From the NCBI GenBank assembly GCA_032622095.1, contig CP136064.1:38862426-38926425 (forward strand): a DNA stretch of 64,000 bases. Direction: 5' to 3'. Positions 1 through 11,216 of this stretch are shown here, in pieces. Each line of letters opens with the position of its first letter. Position 1 is the first letter of the stretch. Position numbers and translations under genes: made by a program. The notes beneath the pieces are model-generated. The model did no database searches and was not told the origin of the DNA. It saw only the letters and a list, made by a program, of their open reading frames with translations. This DNA comes from Siphonodentalium dalli. Taxonomy: Eukaryota; Mollusca; Scaphopoda; Gadilida; Siphonodentaliidae.

Positions 1-268
1 TTATAATTACCATGTTGTTTGCATCCTCCATAGAGCACGTGAGTGTATTTGGCACTAATCCATGGCTCAAATGCATTCATTTGTTGCATATTTTCTGTTG
101 AGTAAAATATATTAGATGGGCCTATCAATGGCCGGATATAGTGTACAGTACACTTTAATACAAAACAGCAAATTTAACTCTATACGTTAATGTTAATTAG
201 TAACCTATTTCCGTGTCAATGAAATTAATGTTTTCACGCCGAATATGCTGACATTAAATTCATTATTA
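1..268. other. No recognised feature
   Basis: AT-rich sequence without a convincing reading frame, inverted repeat or match to another part of the window. Confidence 0.5.
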
Positions 269-753
269 CGCGCACCGCGTGTATACTATAATGTAGAGAT
301 TCTTGTTTCGCCTGGGCCCATGGGTGTTTTATTTATAAAATGGGATTTTTTGGGAGGATTAAAAGTCGAACTGCGAACCGGAGGCCGAGTCCGGTAGTTG
401 GGAATTTCAATTTCGTTTATTGTCCTTTACATTATTATGTCAATAATGTTGATGTTTGGTTTGTCACAAGCTATATATGTCAGTTACAAATAAAAGAAAA
501 GAAAAAGATAATTTGTAAGTCTTATATTTCAACTTTTATAGACATTTTTCGTTCTGCATCTCACTGGGGGTTGTGAGCGGAGACGACCGAGTCGACCGCC
601 GGTTCGTTAATTATAGGTGATGGTTGTTATTGTTATTTTAACGGAATTCTGAGTTGGTCATTCGCAAAACCAATATATTTTATATTTAATAATTACAATC
701 ATGGGTATATAATATATAATCTTGAGCGCGTTACCAATTCTGACATTGGTTTT
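269..753 (+). repeat. Unclassified interspersed repeat, copy 1
   Basis: It begins CGCGCACCGCGTGTAT and ends around TTGGTTTTCTTGT. The same start, the same core (GTCGAACTGCG followed by CCGGAGGCCGAGTCCGG) and the same right end recur at 1475-1746. This copy holds roughly 200 extra internal bases (about 420-660). The core contains a small stem, CCGGA/TCCGG. I cannot assign it to a known class and see no transposase or reverse transcriptase. The short open frame over the core is not preserved between the two copies. Confidence 0.55.
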
Positions 754-1080
754 CTTGTAGACATGCATGACATACATAATAGCAATCAGCCGCTGCAATA
801 CTTTGATATACTAGCTGACACTGAGAGTTTCCCCATGTGCGCATGCAATATCCATGCAGGGTTTACCTCCCTTGGTTAATCGGTAAGACCGCTGCTACAC
901 GGGCGACATTTTACCCACATTTGGTGGACTTCCACGATATTAAGATATATATACTAAGCGAACATAGCACACAAAATTTTTGTAATTTCGTAAATAAATT
1001 TGGAAATTCTAGAACCAAAGAACTATATTGCGAAACGGTGTCACGACAACGCGCATGTCAACTCAAACACAAGAGTGCTA
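754..1080. other. No recognised feature
   Basis: Nothing assignable. An 86-codon open frame lies here without codon bias or homology that I recognise. Confidence 0.4.
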
Positions 1081-2047
1081 ATTTGCTGAAATGTTGACAA
1101 TTAGCTTACAAAAATCGTCAACAAAACTACCGCTTTGGTTCTCCATTCTGTCATTAAGTTTTTAGTGCGGGAATTTGACTTTGGGGCGATCGTTTTTTGC
1201 CATTTTTGCTGGAAAACCCCATGCTAAATATGGAAACAACTGGCCTGTACCCAGTCGGTGACAGAGTCAGAAAGGAAGTATGACTGGTGCGCTCTGGCAG
1301 AGATTAGTGCGCATTTACATAGTAATTGTGTGCATGCGCATATCATCCATTTTGAAATGAAACTTATTTATTTGGCAGCCCACCGTATCGACAAATCCGT
1401 TCACACACGCGTGTCGTTCTATGAATTTATCATCGTTAATATTTACCGGTTGCATTTACTTGCAACTCTTGTTCCGCGCTCCGCGTGTATAATGTTTCGC
1501 TGTTTCTTGGTATACAGTGGGCGCATGGGCGTTTTATTTATAGAATGGAAATTTTTGGACGGATTAAAAGTCGAACTGCGACCCGGAGGCCGAGTCCGGT
1601 AAAAGGTGTAGTTGAGAATTTCAATTTCAATTGTTATTCGGATGCCAAGAAGTGCAAGGCGATTATATATTTTATATTCTATAATTACAATCATGGGTAT
1701 ATAATATATTATCTTGAGCGCGTTACCATTTATGATATATGGTTTTCTTGTTCGGATTTATGCGAGGGCGGGACGTGGGTCTAGGCTTAAATGAGTGACA
1801 ATCTTTACTGCTGCGATCTCTGCAAGATGCAACATAATGGTAAATGTCATGTAAAAGGCACTTTGGTCCGCTACTCGTTCGATCGACGTGGCTTATATAC
1901 ACAATAATGGTCATCTATACAATATTCTAGTTCTTTGTCACATCATGCGCATTTGTGAGCTATTTATTTCAGTCGTAATGTACGAAAATAAGAATTGTAT
2001 TTCCATCGTGGTATTTGTGAAAACGCATTAATGAGAGATTATGACTT
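1081..2047 (+). repeat. Duplicated segment, copy A (pairs with 42663-43848)
   Basis: From CATTCTGTCATTAAG through the stretch ending AAACGCATTAAT, this matches 42714-43835 collinearly on the same strand. Two differences are clean presence/absence events. This copy has the uninterrupted TCATTAAG at about 1150, where the other copy carries a 494-bp TTAA MITE. This copy also carries the insertion 1475-1746, where the other runs straight through at about 43555. The leftmost 60 bp match less well. No gene is visible in the segment. Confidence 0.75.
1475..1746 (+). mobile_element. Insertion of the unclassified repeat, copy 2
   Basis: This is the second copy of the family at 269-753. It interrupts the duplicated segment, and the partner copy at 43541-43570 lacks it. 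It is flanked by CTTGTTC on the left (1468-1474) and again on the right (1747-1753), which fits a 7-8 bp target duplication. However, the 269-753 copy also has CTTGT after its right end, so part of that flank may belong to the element. I found no terminal inverted repeat. Confidence 0.5.
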
Positions 2048-2777
2048 GAGGGCGCGAATTCGCCAATTAGCACCAGATTATTTCCACGATATCAGGAGTC
2101 TAATTGTGTGGTTTAAGGATGTCACAAGTGGGGCCATTCGAGTCAGGGTGCATTGAGAGGTGACAGGGACACACAATGATAAATAATATGATTAACGCCG
2201 ATTTCCACCAGAGTGATACATATTCTTCTCCGTGTTACAATGAATCTAATCGTGTGGATTAGATAAGCCAAATTGGTGCCGTTCGGGTGAGAGATATGGT
2301 GACCCTAAATTTGATACGAATTTGTATACTCGCCAATGTTCACCAATTTTAGATATATATATGCATTTCCATAAAGAATCTAAATGTATGGTTTAATGCT
2401 GACAAAGGTGACGCCGTTTGAGTCCGAAATAGGGACGGGAGGGTAACCAAAACTGATAAAACATATGTTTAGTGCCAATTACCATCAAATTCATACACGT
2501 TCTTTTCAAATGATACGAGGAATCAAATCGTAAGTGTTATAAACGCCACATGTGGTGCCCAGATATATTTGCGAATATCTGTCTGTCTATGTGTTCTATA
2601 TGTAACTTCACGGGGTACAGTCGAGATGGCACCAAGGCGGTCTAAAAAAATGATCGCCGATTTCCACCGAACTTATACATAATCACATCCGCGTTATGGC
2701 GCCGTTCAAGTCAGGGGTGCATGGGGGGGGGGGGCATTACCAATTAATTAACCCTTTACCCAACAGAAGGGCCCTGT

Positions 2778-2846
2778 GCCAATGCATTCTCTTATATATG
2801 CGAGTCGACCATAGGTCGCCTCGCATATATAAGAGAATGCATTGGC
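2778..2846. repeat. 69-bp palindromic core unit
   Basis: The arms read GCCAATGCATTCTCTTATAT through GCGAG and back, giving a hairpin of about 30 bp per arm with a short asymmetric centre. The unit at 2926-2994 is its exact reverse complement, including the centre. The same unit occurs at 11007, 11103, 12275, 47637 and 47732, always inside TTAA-CCC/GGG elements. Confidence 0.85.
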
Positions 2847-2925
2847 TTAACACATTAAAAATTATAAAATTGTTAAAGAATGTAAGAAAAAATGGTAAAA
2901 AGTGTTAAAAAAAGATTTTTTTTAG

Positions 2926-2994
2926 GCCAATGCATTCTCTTATATATGCGAGGCGACCTATGGTCGACTCGCATATATAAGAGAATGCATTGGC
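2926..2994. repeat. 69-bp palindromic core unit, inverted partner
   Basis: Reverse complement of 2778-2846. With flanking CCCTGT/ACAGGG the pair forms one symmetric block from 2771 to 3001. Confidence 0.85.
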
Positions 2995-4005
2995 ACAGGG
3001 CTAACTGTAACTATCACAATGTGGTCAAGGAGTCGGTTCCATTGATATCCATATTTGTATGGTTCTATTGAGACAGACCGAAGATATTTTAGGCTGTTGA
3101 AGCTTTATTTGGCCGGTTTTGGCCGGTTTGTTGGGTAAAGGGTTAAATGAACTATTTTCCCACCAAATTGATATATTATTCTTCTCCATGATACGAAGAA
3201 TATAATCGTGTGATTTAAAGACGCAAAACTGGTGCCGTTTGGGTGAGAGATTGGGGTGGGTTCATAACTATGATAAAATTTGTTTAGTTGCCCGTTACCA
3301 CAAAACTTATATATAATCATATTCATTATATCATGCATCCATGGGTCTAATTGGCGTGGTTTAAATATGTCAAAAGTGGCGCCGTTAAAGGCATGCGCGA
3401 GGAGGGGAGTTGCACCGAAGCTCATACATATATATTAAGCACTAATTTCCACAACATTCATACACGCTCTTCACTAATGATACGACGAATTAAATCAGAT
3501 GCATAGCAACATTTCTTTTAAATTGAGAATATTTTGCCACTATTTAGCAAAATGAACAGAGGAGCACCTGGTCATGTCTTTAAACAATCTGTATCTTCAA
3601 GGTGATATGATAGCCAGGTGCCCTCAAACTCTTAGTCTAACCCACTAGATTGATTGATACATCTCTATGTTAAACCCAATTGTCGTCTTTTATTTTTTGT
3701 AACTAATGTGTTTAAGATGTTCATGTTATAACGTCTGAAGTATATATACGCAGTTGTAAATAACTAAATACTTCTTTATTGTTGGAACGGATTAATCACG
3801 ATAAACAAAATGACAATCAACAAGTTGAGCCAATACTTATATTCCATGTGTTTGAATCATGTTTTGTGATGCTATTTGAATATACAATTTATGAGAATAA
3901 ATGTAACACTTTGAGCAAGAGTATTCTCTATTTCCACCAAATATCAACAGCATACATACGGTTTCACATCACTTTAACCTGGACAACGACGGGTAACCCT
4001 GATAG

Positions 4006-4863
4006 TGTACTATACAAGCCGTATCAACGATCGTGATATTATTTAACTGCCAAAATATCGTGAAGAAAATAATGTGGGCAGTACAGGCATGTAAGATGGT
4101 GTCAGTGCACGCGTTTAAGATGGTGTTTGTTTTCATACCGCGGTTTTGTTCATGAATCGAAATACTGTACATGCCACATCATTACATTTGCTGTGGGACA
4201 GTTTCTATAATTTCCAGGCTGGTTTCGCCCCTCCGCCCCTAAACATTCCTGTCACATGCACAAATGACATCGCTGGTTAGTTTATTTCTTACATTATATA
4301 CCGTTGAGCATTTTGCTATATACGTCAATTCACATATGTGCCCCCCCCCCAAAATCGACCACTCTGCAATTAGGGCTCTACGAATAGGCAATTTACTGCA
4401 TATTCGAAATCCGATATCGAATCGGGTTGCCTATGTCAACATATATAGTCAACACCAGTCAGTCCAGATTGTAGTATTATACTGCGTCGGGAAATTTCAG
4501 TGTACCATAGACCTAGTTTGTTGACAGAAAATAGCATAACATGTTCAATTCTCATTCTCCTGTTGTTTTAGTTATATATACATTTCAATTCAGTTTTATT
4601 AACTCAAGTAAAATATTTCTAAGTACATATAATTATGTGTATGCGCAAAAATAGTTAATACTATTATTAGTATCAAGTTTGCAGTTACAGATATTCATTA
4701 CCAGTAATAATCACTTTTATTATATACTTGCCCATGAATTATAAGGTTTTAGCAGTGAGATATAAGTGATATCCCACTAGTGAGTGATATCAGCTTGAAA
4801 TTTCTGATGTATTGACATTCATTGGGGGCCATAGGCAAGTAACTAAAGTATATAATAAACAGA
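4006..4863. other. Non-coding stretch, no recognised feature
   Basis: Short open frames only, plus a C-homopolymer near 4343. An 86-codon frame starting at 4264 spans ordinary AT-rich sequence and has no recognisable domain. Confidence 0.4.
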
Positions 4864-5016
4864 ATATCCACACTTTTTCAGTGGATATGTGTTAAATCTC
4901 ATTCGTGATGACAAAACATTTGAATTTCCACTCGTGGCTAAAGCCACTCGTGGAAATTCAATGTTTTGTCATCACTCATGAGATATAACCCATATCCACT
5001 GACAAAGTGTGGATAT
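4864..5016. repeat. Large foldback palindrome
   Basis: Left arm ATATCCACACTTTTTCAGTG through TGGAAATTCA-type sequence pairs with the right arm ending CACTGACAAAGTGTGGATAT. The tip is CCACTCGTGGCTAAAGCCAC. It follows the phrase AATAAACAGAATAT, as does the palindrome at 44775, so the two look like related foldback elements. Confidence 0.8.
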
Positions 5017-6577
5017 CCTCTATATAATAATTAAGTCAAGTACTTCATATAATAATGTGGGCGGTGTAAGACAGCGTTGGTTTGCATATGGTACTTCGAT
5101 GTTGACGATTAACCAAACTACCATACACCACTAGTCTCCCAGATGCCTCGGGTTTATGTACCGTAAGCTTTCTCACCAAATGGTTGCTTTTACATTAGCC
5201 AGGGCAACCCAGATGTTAACGGTCTAACCTGGGCTTCCAAGACGGTCGGGATAACTTGGGCTTGTGAAAGCGAGTCATCACAGCAGAAAACCATTTTTAA
5301 CACGATGGTTGTGACTTAACCCGAGGTCAGCCAATAATAGAATTTTCGCGTCATGTGAGTGTTTAGTGATTTATATAGCAACACAATGTCGACTGTGACA
5401 CTGTGCTTGACAGTTAGTTCGTATACTAATAGCGAACCAAAGCCGGACGCTTTGGGTCGTATATAGGCTATATCTGATTTTGTGACGTCACCAATTATTA
5501 ACTAATACGACGCTCCAATTTTCGAATTTGGGAACACGAATGTCACACAGTATATCGGTGGGCCTAAGGCATTATTTTCGTAATCGGCTGTCAAGAGGCC
5601 AACACAAATCAGTCGATGTGCAACATTATCATATTTATATAAACGTCCTAAAATCATTTATTTGGTTTTATTTATAAGGGAAAGTTGGTCCATAATGAAT
5701 TTCTAACGGGTCTACTCCGGCTCTCTACTGGATCAAATCATAAATAAACTAAAATCACCACAACTCAACACGGTATACGTGTATCTCTAAGCTTTATTTT
5801 CCAACTGATGCACAGCAGTTGATCAATACTGCATGGTTCTAGATCTGTATATACTGTACCGTGCGAAAGGACATAAGATAATATTTAATGTGGATTTGAT
5901 TGTTATCATAAGTCTGCATACCTACATGCATCTGATAATCCATATATATATATCCTATTTTCTTGAATAGAATGAAAACACATACTTATGAACAAAGCAG
6001 AAGATACATTCAGTTCGACGCGAATTCGGTCAATGGTGAAAGTTACACGATGACGTTGTTTGTCGATTATCGTTGAAATTGACATGATGACATGTTATGA
6101 TTGAAATGAACATCCTCCCCCAGCACGCCAAGTAATATAGGCCTAATTGTTAGTTACATTTCCATGCACTCTCGACAACATATATAACTATTTATAATTA
6201 CCCACCAAACATAAGCCTTATGCATGTGAATATTATTTGGTGTGAATCTATAAAGTGATTTTGACAAGAATTGTTTTAAACGCTGCATGCAGAAACCCCT
6301 ATGTGATTTATTTAGCATTGGTTCGTTAATTACGCTTGCATATGATCATATTATTATATCACGACATACTATCGATACTGACGTATTGCATTATTATGTA
6401 TTTTTCGCTACAGTACATTTTCTGCCTGGTTTATAGCCACGTCGTTGATATTTGCATTTATCCCCTTTGTAGAATTGTAAGCCTTCTTAGGCACCATTGT
6501 TCTTCTAGAGCCATACCACGCCGTATCCCGGTATTCTTGTTCGATATATGTTAACTAAACAGGAAACACTTATTTCG
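5017..6577. other. Non-coding stretch, no recognised feature
   Basis: I see no supported gene or terminal repeat. 5640-6300 is AT-rich intergenic sequence with scattered short frames. Confidence 0.4.
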
Positions 6578-7384
6578 TATTAGCCCGCAAAAATTGTCGT
6601 CGCTATATAGAGAAGACAGATTTTACAAGGGTCATAACAATCTCGTATGCCCCTTGTAAAACTGATATTACCCCGCAAAAATTGTCGTCGCTATATAGAG
6701 AAGACATATTTTACAAGGGTCATAACAATCTCGTATGCCCCTTGTAAAACTGATATTACCCGGCAAAAATTGTCGTCGCTATATAGAGAAGACAGATTTT
6801 ACACGGGTCATAACAATCTCATATTCCCCTTGTAAAACTGATATTACCCGACAAAATGTGTCGTCGCTATATAGAGAAGACAGATTTTACACGGGTCATA
6901 ACAATCTCGTATGCCCCGTGTAAAACTGATATTACCCGGCAAACATTGTCGTCGCTATATAGAGAAGACAGATTTTACAAGGGTCATAACAATCTCGTAT
7001 GCTCCTTGTAAAACTGATATTACCCGGCAAAAATTGTCGTCGCTATATAGAGAAGACAGATTTTACACGGGTCATAACAATCTCGTATTCCCCTTATAAA
7101 ACTGATATTACCCGGCAAAAATTGTCGTCGCTATATAGAGAAGACAGATTTTACAAGGGTCATAACAATCTCGTATGCCCCTTGTAAAACTGATATTACC
7201 CGGCAAAAATTGTCGTCGCTATATAGAGAAGACATATTTTACAAGGGTCATAACAATCTCGTATGCCTCTTGTAAAACTGATATTACCCGGCAAAAATTG
7301 TCGTCGCTATATAGAGAAGACAGATTTTACACGGGTCATAACAATCTCGTATGCCCCTTGTAAAACTGATATTACCCGGCAAAA
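6578..7384 (+). repeat. 88-bp tandem repeat, about nine units
   Basis: Nine occurrences of GTCGTCGCTATATAGAGAAG are spaced exactly 88 bp apart (6596, 6684, 6772, 6860, 6948, 7036, 7124, 7212, 7300). Each unit has an inverted repeat, TTTTACAAGGG...CCCTTGTAAAA, with a loop of about 19 bases. Units differ at only a few positions, such as ACAAGGG versus ACACGGG. Because 88 is not a multiple of three, the overlapping 62-codon frames are by-products of the array. Confidence 0.95.
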
Positions 7385-7934
7385 GTTTGAAAGTCTTTCA
7401 AAGCCACGTTGATTCCTTGTGTACTGGTTATCGTATTACTCTTGCCTCATTTACTTAGGATGTCCGACTTATTTGTCATCACTTTTGTGAAATATGTTGT
7501 TTCATTTTATATCCACTAACAGATAGTTTCCAAAATTAAGCGAGGCCAGCAAGTATTTATGGACAAATTGTGGGAATAGCTATATAATCATATTCATTGT
7601 ATAAGCAGTCTAACAAAATAGTGTTACTGTTCGTGGCTCGTTTCCGCGCTTTTTGTCGGTGGGAATATCTTGTTAGTAGTATCTTTTTTTTTTATCTCGA
7701 TTCCATCATTTCCTAATGTCTTATGATTGGTTGGTGATTATTGCAATACGCCAGGGGCAGGGGAACACTGTGCATACTGCACTAGTAACTATCACAACAT
7801 GCGGCAACAACTTATCAATTGCATAATATTTTAAAACATAACTTATAACATCTTCGACTTGTTTTAATTTATTTTCATGAAAAGGAATAATATAGTTGTA
7901 AATATAGAAGGCCGATGACTGTTCTGCTCGAGAG
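7385..7934. other. Non-coding stretch, no recognised feature
   Basis: No reading frame or repeat that I can support. Confidence 0.4.
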
Positions 7935-8025
7935 GTCTAGATCTCTTGGACACAGTAGTTAGACGCAACGTCAAGCTCGGTTAGTCCTTGAATGGGTGAC
8001 TGGCTTGGGATTCCCGGTTATGCCG
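7935..8025 (+). pseudogene. 5S rRNA-derived segment, copy 1
   Basis: It contains AACGTCAAGCTCGGTTAGTC, then CTTGAATGGGTGACTGGCTT and GGGATTCCCGG. These correspond to the central and 3' part of eukaryotic 5S rRNA, where the internal RNA polymerase III control region lies. The 5' third is unrecognisable. It is followed by a tail (CACTTCGCACTCTCTCGTCA) that is related to the tail after copy 2. Confidence 0.75.
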
Positions 8026-8119
8026 ATGTTCGGTGTTACTCACACACTTCGCACTCTCTCGTCATGTTACACTGGGGGCTCGTTTAGCCATCAGAGGACC
8101 GTCATGATACGACATCGTG

Positions 8120-8222
8120 GTCTCAGCCATTAGACGCTTTGTCTGATCACCGAAGTTAAGTAACGTCAAGTTCGGTTAGACCTTGGATGGGTGACCTGCT
8201 TGGGATTACGGGTGCTGCTACC
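8120..8222 (+). pseudogene. 5S rRNA-derived segment, copy 2
   Basis: GTCTCAGCCAT, then CTGATCACCGAAGTTAAGTA, ACGTCAAGTTCGGTTAGACC, TTGGATGGGTGACC and GGGTGCTGCTAC follow the order of 5S rRNA. Roughly 15-20 bases of the 5' region are missing between GCCAT and CTGATCACC, so a normal 5S fold is not possible. It is either a decayed 5S gene or the head of a 5S-derived SINE. The shared tail after both copies favours a mobile or tandemly amplified unit. Confidence 0.85.
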
Positions 8223-8225
8223 CTT

Positions 8226-9050
8226 CAGTGCGACTCCCGTACTTCTTGCACTCGGTCTCATTCTGTTACAATCGTCAAGACGTCAATCGTCGTCATGCTA
8301 TTTTCCATGTTTTTAATTCATACTCAATTCATACATCTGTCATGTAATACAGCAAGCGAAACATTAAATTGTGTGCGGTCATTTGTGAAATACACACGGC
8401 ACATGTGGTAAATACATTTTTTAATTTCGATTCGAGCTCGAAGATTGTTTCACTGTGTGAGTCTGTCACAGTGTGTGTTTTGTTTTTATTATACTTCCAT
8501 GGTGTAACCAAGGAAGTATATTGTTTTTCTACTGCGGCCGTTTTTTGTTTAATTGGAAATACTCAGAAACTAATTGGAGGAGGACTGCGAATTCTCTAGC
8601 GAATATAGGCATCTAAGGTCTACTAAAAATAATGGTATCCGGATGTTGGTCCAATATCTTTTGACAGAGTTATGGCCCTTTTTCGATTATTTTTAATCAT
8701 TATTATACTGGACACTTTTGCAACCCTTATTACTCGAAAAGTACCAGGAGTAGCACACTAAAACTTGGTACGTATCTTGGGGTCAAAGAGTTGTATGCCA
8801 TCGTCGCATAAAGAATATTGTCCGCGTTTTCTCCGAGGAGTTATCTCCCTTTATTGGACTGTATGCACACCTCGATATGCCCTACTGCCCACGGGCATCA
8901 AACCTTGTGTCCGCGATTTCCCTGGGGAGTTACCGCCCACAGTTGGCAAACCTCTATTTGATTGTAGTCTGTTGTCCTCTTGTACCATTCCACCTTGTAT
9001 TTGTCAATGTATGTGTATGGTATGGTTGCCTAAAATTTTAAGTCATACTT
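8226..9050. repeat. Bivalve-type interspersed repeat with paired TATACTTCC ends
   Basis: A short palindrome TATACTTCC...GGAAGTATA lies at 8490-8521. 8650-8960 carries phrases such as GAGTTATGGCCCTTT and GGAGTTATCTCCCT. The stretch about 8860-8965 aligns as a reverse complement with about 34760-34900 (ATTGGACTGTATGCACACCT-type and CACAGTTGGCAAACCTC-type sequence). That second copy also ends next to a TATACTTCC palindrome at 35109-35141. No coding function. Confidence 0.55.
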
Positions 9051-10311
9051 TGCACCTGTCTACTGTGATGTTTTAAGAGCAGCACTCATAAAACAAATGA
9101 CATCCATTTTACACATGAATGCTATACAAGGGGTTGTCTCTTTTGACTGGACCTAATTAAGATATACTCACCCCACATCATCATAGCGGAGTGCATCCGT
9201 ATCACGATTCCTCCAACCAAATAAACTGTGGTCATCGCATAGTACTGATTAAAGCTATTTCAGAACTGTCAACAGAATATATGTGAATGTGACAAAATGA
9301 ATAGTTGGGCACTGCTAGCTAGTTTGGTGCTAGATGAAGGTGTCAATGGGTCACTATCACTACGTATACACGGTTTAGTGGTTTACTTATCCAAGTTCCG
9401 AAAAAAACGAGAATTAAGTCACCTGAATGTGTACATATTTTGAAGGAGGATAGAACACGTATTTTAGCCTCTGCGTGAGATGGATAGACAGTCGAGAACG
9501 CAAGCAAGTAAAAATCATTGACGATAAACATATTTGTGTGATTTGGAGATGTTTCTATTTCGATATCTGCCACACACAGGTCTAGAAATATATTGTCAGC
9601 ACGTTCGTCTTGAGTGCCTGTGAGTTACAATCAAAATCTCGTTCGTGACGTTTTGTGGACGGCACAGACGAAATGTTCTGACGTTACATTTGGTTTTCTG
9701 TACAATTCTACAAGCAGATAAAACGAATTCACGCTGAGATATCTCTGAGTGCAATTAGTATGTATAGCCGACGAAATATTGTTAGAAAATCCAAATCATT
9801 GTAAGAAAGAGACAACATAATTATGAACCACAAATGAACTTTGAACGGTACTTTGGCCTTTAAAAAAATCGACACAAAGAGGGTGATCAGTTCAATACAA
9901 GTTATGTGTTATGTGTATAGAATTGATTGCATTCTGAAGAAATATAGACGGCATTTGTTGGATGCAATTATTTGTATAAACCGAATCATGGCCCTTTTAC
10001 CTACATGAGCCCTGATTGTGGAAAGGGTGTATTATCGTTGTCATATATGGGTTGGCATAATTCAATCTGAAGAGTCCGTCGAATAATGTATCTAAATCAA
10101 GTCAACTTAGTCGCATGTCAAATTTCAGGTATGATTTAGAAATAAGACACGTATATTGTCATTTTCTTAATTATTTAGACAGAAAATTGGCAAATCAACA
10201 AGTGATTCTGGGACAATATCTGTATGAAACAATACCTTGTCTTTGTGTGGTTGTGGAAAATCACATGTTCTCTTTACAAACGGTTCACTGAATCGTATAG
10301 GGCATCTTTAA

Positions 10312-10724
10312 AGGTACTCAATCCGATCAGACGGTACACCATATAATCAAGCTACAACAAAACATTTCTTCAAAATCGATTAATTACAACAAAATAATGC
10401 TAACCACTGTCAACTATGGTATAAAATTTACCAAAACGTGATATTTATCAACATGTTGTTCAACGAAAATGGTCGTATTATCACTTGATTATCACGAAAT
10501 TTGGCCGTATTACCGCTTGATTTTAGGGTTATCCATCTCCATCCGCAATTTGGTCGGTATGACGAATATTTGCCAGGCAGAAATAAGTACATATATCGAG
10601 AAATAACAGATTTCAAAAATCGATATCTGATCACTCTGATCTTTGATGAGTGGGTTCCTCGACTCGAATCAATATTTTTTGTTATCCCCGAGGCCAAAGA
10701 AATAGCAAGAGTATATAACTCAAG
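10312..10724 (+). mobile_element. TTAA MITE of the AGGTACTCAA family
   Basis: The left end is TTAA followed by AGGTACTCAATCCGATCAG. The right end is degenerate (ACTCAAG then TTAA at 10725-10728). The body matches 46942-47354 (the duplicate), both elements at 50134-51064, and in reverse orientation 29482-29828. There is no coding capacity: frames on both strands in this copy are shifted or stopped in the other copies. Confidence 0.7.
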
Positions 10725-10960
10725 TTAAATGGTGAAACGACAGAACCGAAATTACGATTTCGATGGGGTGCAGTTGTAAATTTCAAGGGGCCCTCTAGCC
10801 ACGTCCCTGCCATGATATATAATACTCACTCTTGACCATTGAAGAAGAACATTTCTGTTATGTAGTCTGGACAATTTGAATTCTCGAACGCCAGGTAGAA
10901 TTTATAGTCCTTGTTTAGTTTCTCGAAACACGAACCGAATTCTTCTCGACTGCACTTTTA

Positions 10961-11216
10961 CCCTTTCATGGCGGGAGCTGTGCTGGTGCAGCATTAAATA
11001 CCATGTGCCAGTGCATTCCCTTAAATATGCCAGTCTCCCATAGTTAGCGTCGCATATATAAGAGAATGCACTGGCTTACAAGATCAATTTAAATATTTTT
11101 AGGCCAATGCATTCTATTATGTATGCGAGGCGCCCTATGGGCGACTCGTATATATAAGAGAATGCATTTGCACATGGTTTTGGCAGAAAAATCAGGAAGC
11201 TCCAGTCATGGAAGGG
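10961..11216. mobile_element. piggyBac-type MITE with two palindromic cores
   Basis: Ends CCCTTTCATGG...CCATGACTGG-type on one side and CAGTCATGGAAGGG on the other, with TTTA and TTAT where TTAA is expected. The duplicate at 47591-47845 has intact TTAA on the left. It contains palindromic cores at 11007-11075 and 11103-11171. It is 256 bp long with no transposase. Confidence 0.72.

Larger units (their letters stand above)
2752..3142. mobile_element. piggyBac-type MITE with TTAA target duplication and two palindromic cores
   Basis: TTAA lies immediately outside both ends (2748-2751 and 3143-3146). The termini are CCCTTTACCCAACA on the left and TGTTGGGTAAAGGG on the right, a 14-bp perfect inverted repeat. 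TTAA duplications with CCC...GGG ends are typical of piggyBac-superfamily elements. No transposase is present (391 bp). Inside are two 69-bp palindromes in mirror arrangement (2778-2846, 2926-2994). Confidence 0.82.
2063..4005 (+). mobile_element. Helitron-like element family H, copy 1 (non-autonomous)
   Basis: The body is a series of diverged units of roughly 150-190 bp of the type 'gccgatttccaccaaa...ttctccatgatacgaggaatctaatcgtgtggttta'. The 3' part (about 3490-4005) aligns with 25140-25621 and with the reverse complement of 31210-31690. The right end reads ACCTGGACAACGACGGGTAA then CCCTGATAG, followed by T. The other copies end CCCTGCTAG, so the CTAG of a Helitron 3' end is degenerate here. 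No Rep/helicase frame is present. A TTAA MITE is nested at 2752-3142. The left boundary is approximate. Confidence 0.5.

Noticed and set aside
6647-7363. Five 62-codon frames with near-identical proteins in the 88-bp array
   Set aside because: The period is not a multiple of three and the frames are read-through of two adjacent units; they exist only because of the repeat.
6578-7384. CRISPR-like array
   Set aside because: Units are contiguous with no variable spacers, in a eukaryotic context. The 26-bp array at 63381-64000 is rejected for the same reason.
6578-7384. Covarying RNA structure in the 88-bp units
   Set aside because: Only one unit shows compensating changes; most stem changes are one-sided, so the evidence for a selected RNA fold is weak.
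8120-8222. Functional 5S rRNA gene
   Set aside because: About 15-20 bases of the 5' region are missing and several conserved positions differ.
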